A DNA stretch of 5,466 nt from the NCBI GenBank assembly GCA_900754435.1, contig CAAECT010000101.1, positions 1 through 5,466 of the forward strand, given 5' to 3'. Made by a program: the position numbers and the translations under genes. This stretch comes from an uncultured Collinsella sp. GTDB lineage: Bacteria > Actinomycetota > Coriobacteriia > Coriobacteriales > Coriobacteriaceae. Shown here piece by piece: positions 4,927 through 5,466 of this stretch (position 1 is the first letter of the stretch; every line of letters starts with the position of its first letter). The notes beneath the pieces are model-generated. The model did no database searches. It was not told the origin of the DNA and saw nothing but the letters and a program-made list of their open reading frames with translations.

Positions 4927-5466
4927 ATGGCCTTTACCAAGAAGACCGTCCGCGACATCGATGTCGACGGCAAGCGCGTTCTCGTCCGCGTTGACTTTAA
5001 CGTGCCTATCAAGGATGGCGTCGTTGGCGACACCACCCGTATCAAGGCTGCCCTGCCCACCATCAACTATCTCGTTGAGCACAATGCTCGCGTCATCCTC
5101 ATGAGCCACCTCGGCCGTCCCGATGGCACCGGCTTCCAGCCCGAGCTGTCCCTCGAGCCCGTCGCCAAGAAGCTCGCCGAGCTCTCTGGTCTTGACGTTG
5201 CCTTTGTTGCTGACACCTACGGCGAGAAGGCTGCCGAGGCTGTCGCCGCCGTCGAGCCGGGCAAGGTTCTCGTTCTCGAGAACGTCCGCTTCGATAAGCG
5301 TGAGAAGAAGAACGATCCCGAGATCGCCAAGAAGCTCGCTTCCTATGGTGACGTCTTCGTTCTCGATGCCTTCGGCACCGCTCACCGCGCCCAGGGTTCC
5401 GTCGTGGGCCCCGCCGCTTACCTGCCCGCAGTCGCTGGCTTCCTGCTCGAGAAGGAGGTCGACACG
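4927..5466 (+). CDS. pgk: Phosphoglycerate kinase (3' end missing)
   Basis: The first 180 codons of a protein normally about 395-400 residues are present; the window cuts it inside the N-terminal domain. Pgk transfers phosphate from 1,3-bisphosphoglycerate to ADP, using the product of gap. The N-terminal, 3-phosphoglycerate-binding domain shows RVLVRVDFNVP at 17-27 (D23 and N25 contact substrate in the family), R38, the MSHLGRP block at 59-65 with H61 and R64, ENVRF at 118-122 (R121), and DAFGTAHRA at 147-155 (R154). I recall VNDAFGTAHRAHAS as usual; here it reads VLDAFGTAHRAQGS, a mild variation. ATG 4927 follows AAAGG (4911-4915) by 11 bases, the spacing used by nanE. Codon bias is as strong as in gap. 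It is expressed by read-through of the terminator after gap or from its own weak promoter. Confidence 0.97.
   Translation, partial: MAFTKKTVRDIDVDGKRVLVRVDFNVPIKDGVVGDTTRIKAALPTINYLVEHNARVILMSHLGRPDGTGFQPELSLEPVAKKLAELSGLDVAFVADTYGEKAAEAVAAVEPGKVLVLENVRFDKREKKNDPEIAKKLASYGDVFVLDAFGTAHRAQGSVVGPAAYLPAVAGFLLEKEVDT

Overview
This is a GC-rich bacterial window carrying six plus-strand genes, with no mobile element, phage gene, tRNA, rRNA or CRISPR array. Gene content (rapZ-whiA-gap-pgk), codon choice and AAAGG-type ribosome binding sites point to a high-GC Gram-positive. The best fit is the Coriobacteriia, probably a Collinsella-like gut bacterium. That assignment is recall-based inference, not a search result.

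Positions 1-1609 hold an amino-sugar catabolism pair: a ROK-family kinase cut by the window's left edge (probably ManNAc kinase, nanK) and a complete ManNAc-6-phosphate 2-epimerase (nanE). Together they would convert N-acetylmannosamine to GlcNAc-6-phosphate, the middle of the sialic acid route. Between them lies a 98-bp element symmetric about a single centre and capped by a UUCG tetraloop hairpin.

Positions 1610-3567 hold rapZ and whiA, six bases apart and surely co-transcribed. The yvcK/glmR gene that commonly separates them in Gram-positives is not there. A terminator-like hairpin with a T-tract ends immediately before the rapZ ribosome binding site. It must end the nan transcript, or act inside the rapZ leader, or both.

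Positions 3568-3760 are a strikingly AT-rich intergenic region. It holds a perfect 14-bp palindrome resembling a LacI-family operator, a second imperfect dyad, and a good promoter for gap. Positions 3761-5466 hold gap and the first 180 codons of pgk. A strong intrinsic terminator and a second small hairpin lie between these two glycolytic genes.

The genes meet in metabolism: NanE makes GlcNAc-6-P, which deacetylation turns into GlcN-6-P. GlcN-6-P is the ligand of RapZ in Escherichia coli, and the carbon eventually reaches GapA and Pgk. I see ordinary housekeeping genes here. I found no undescribed multi-gene system; the points of interest are non-coding and gene-order features.
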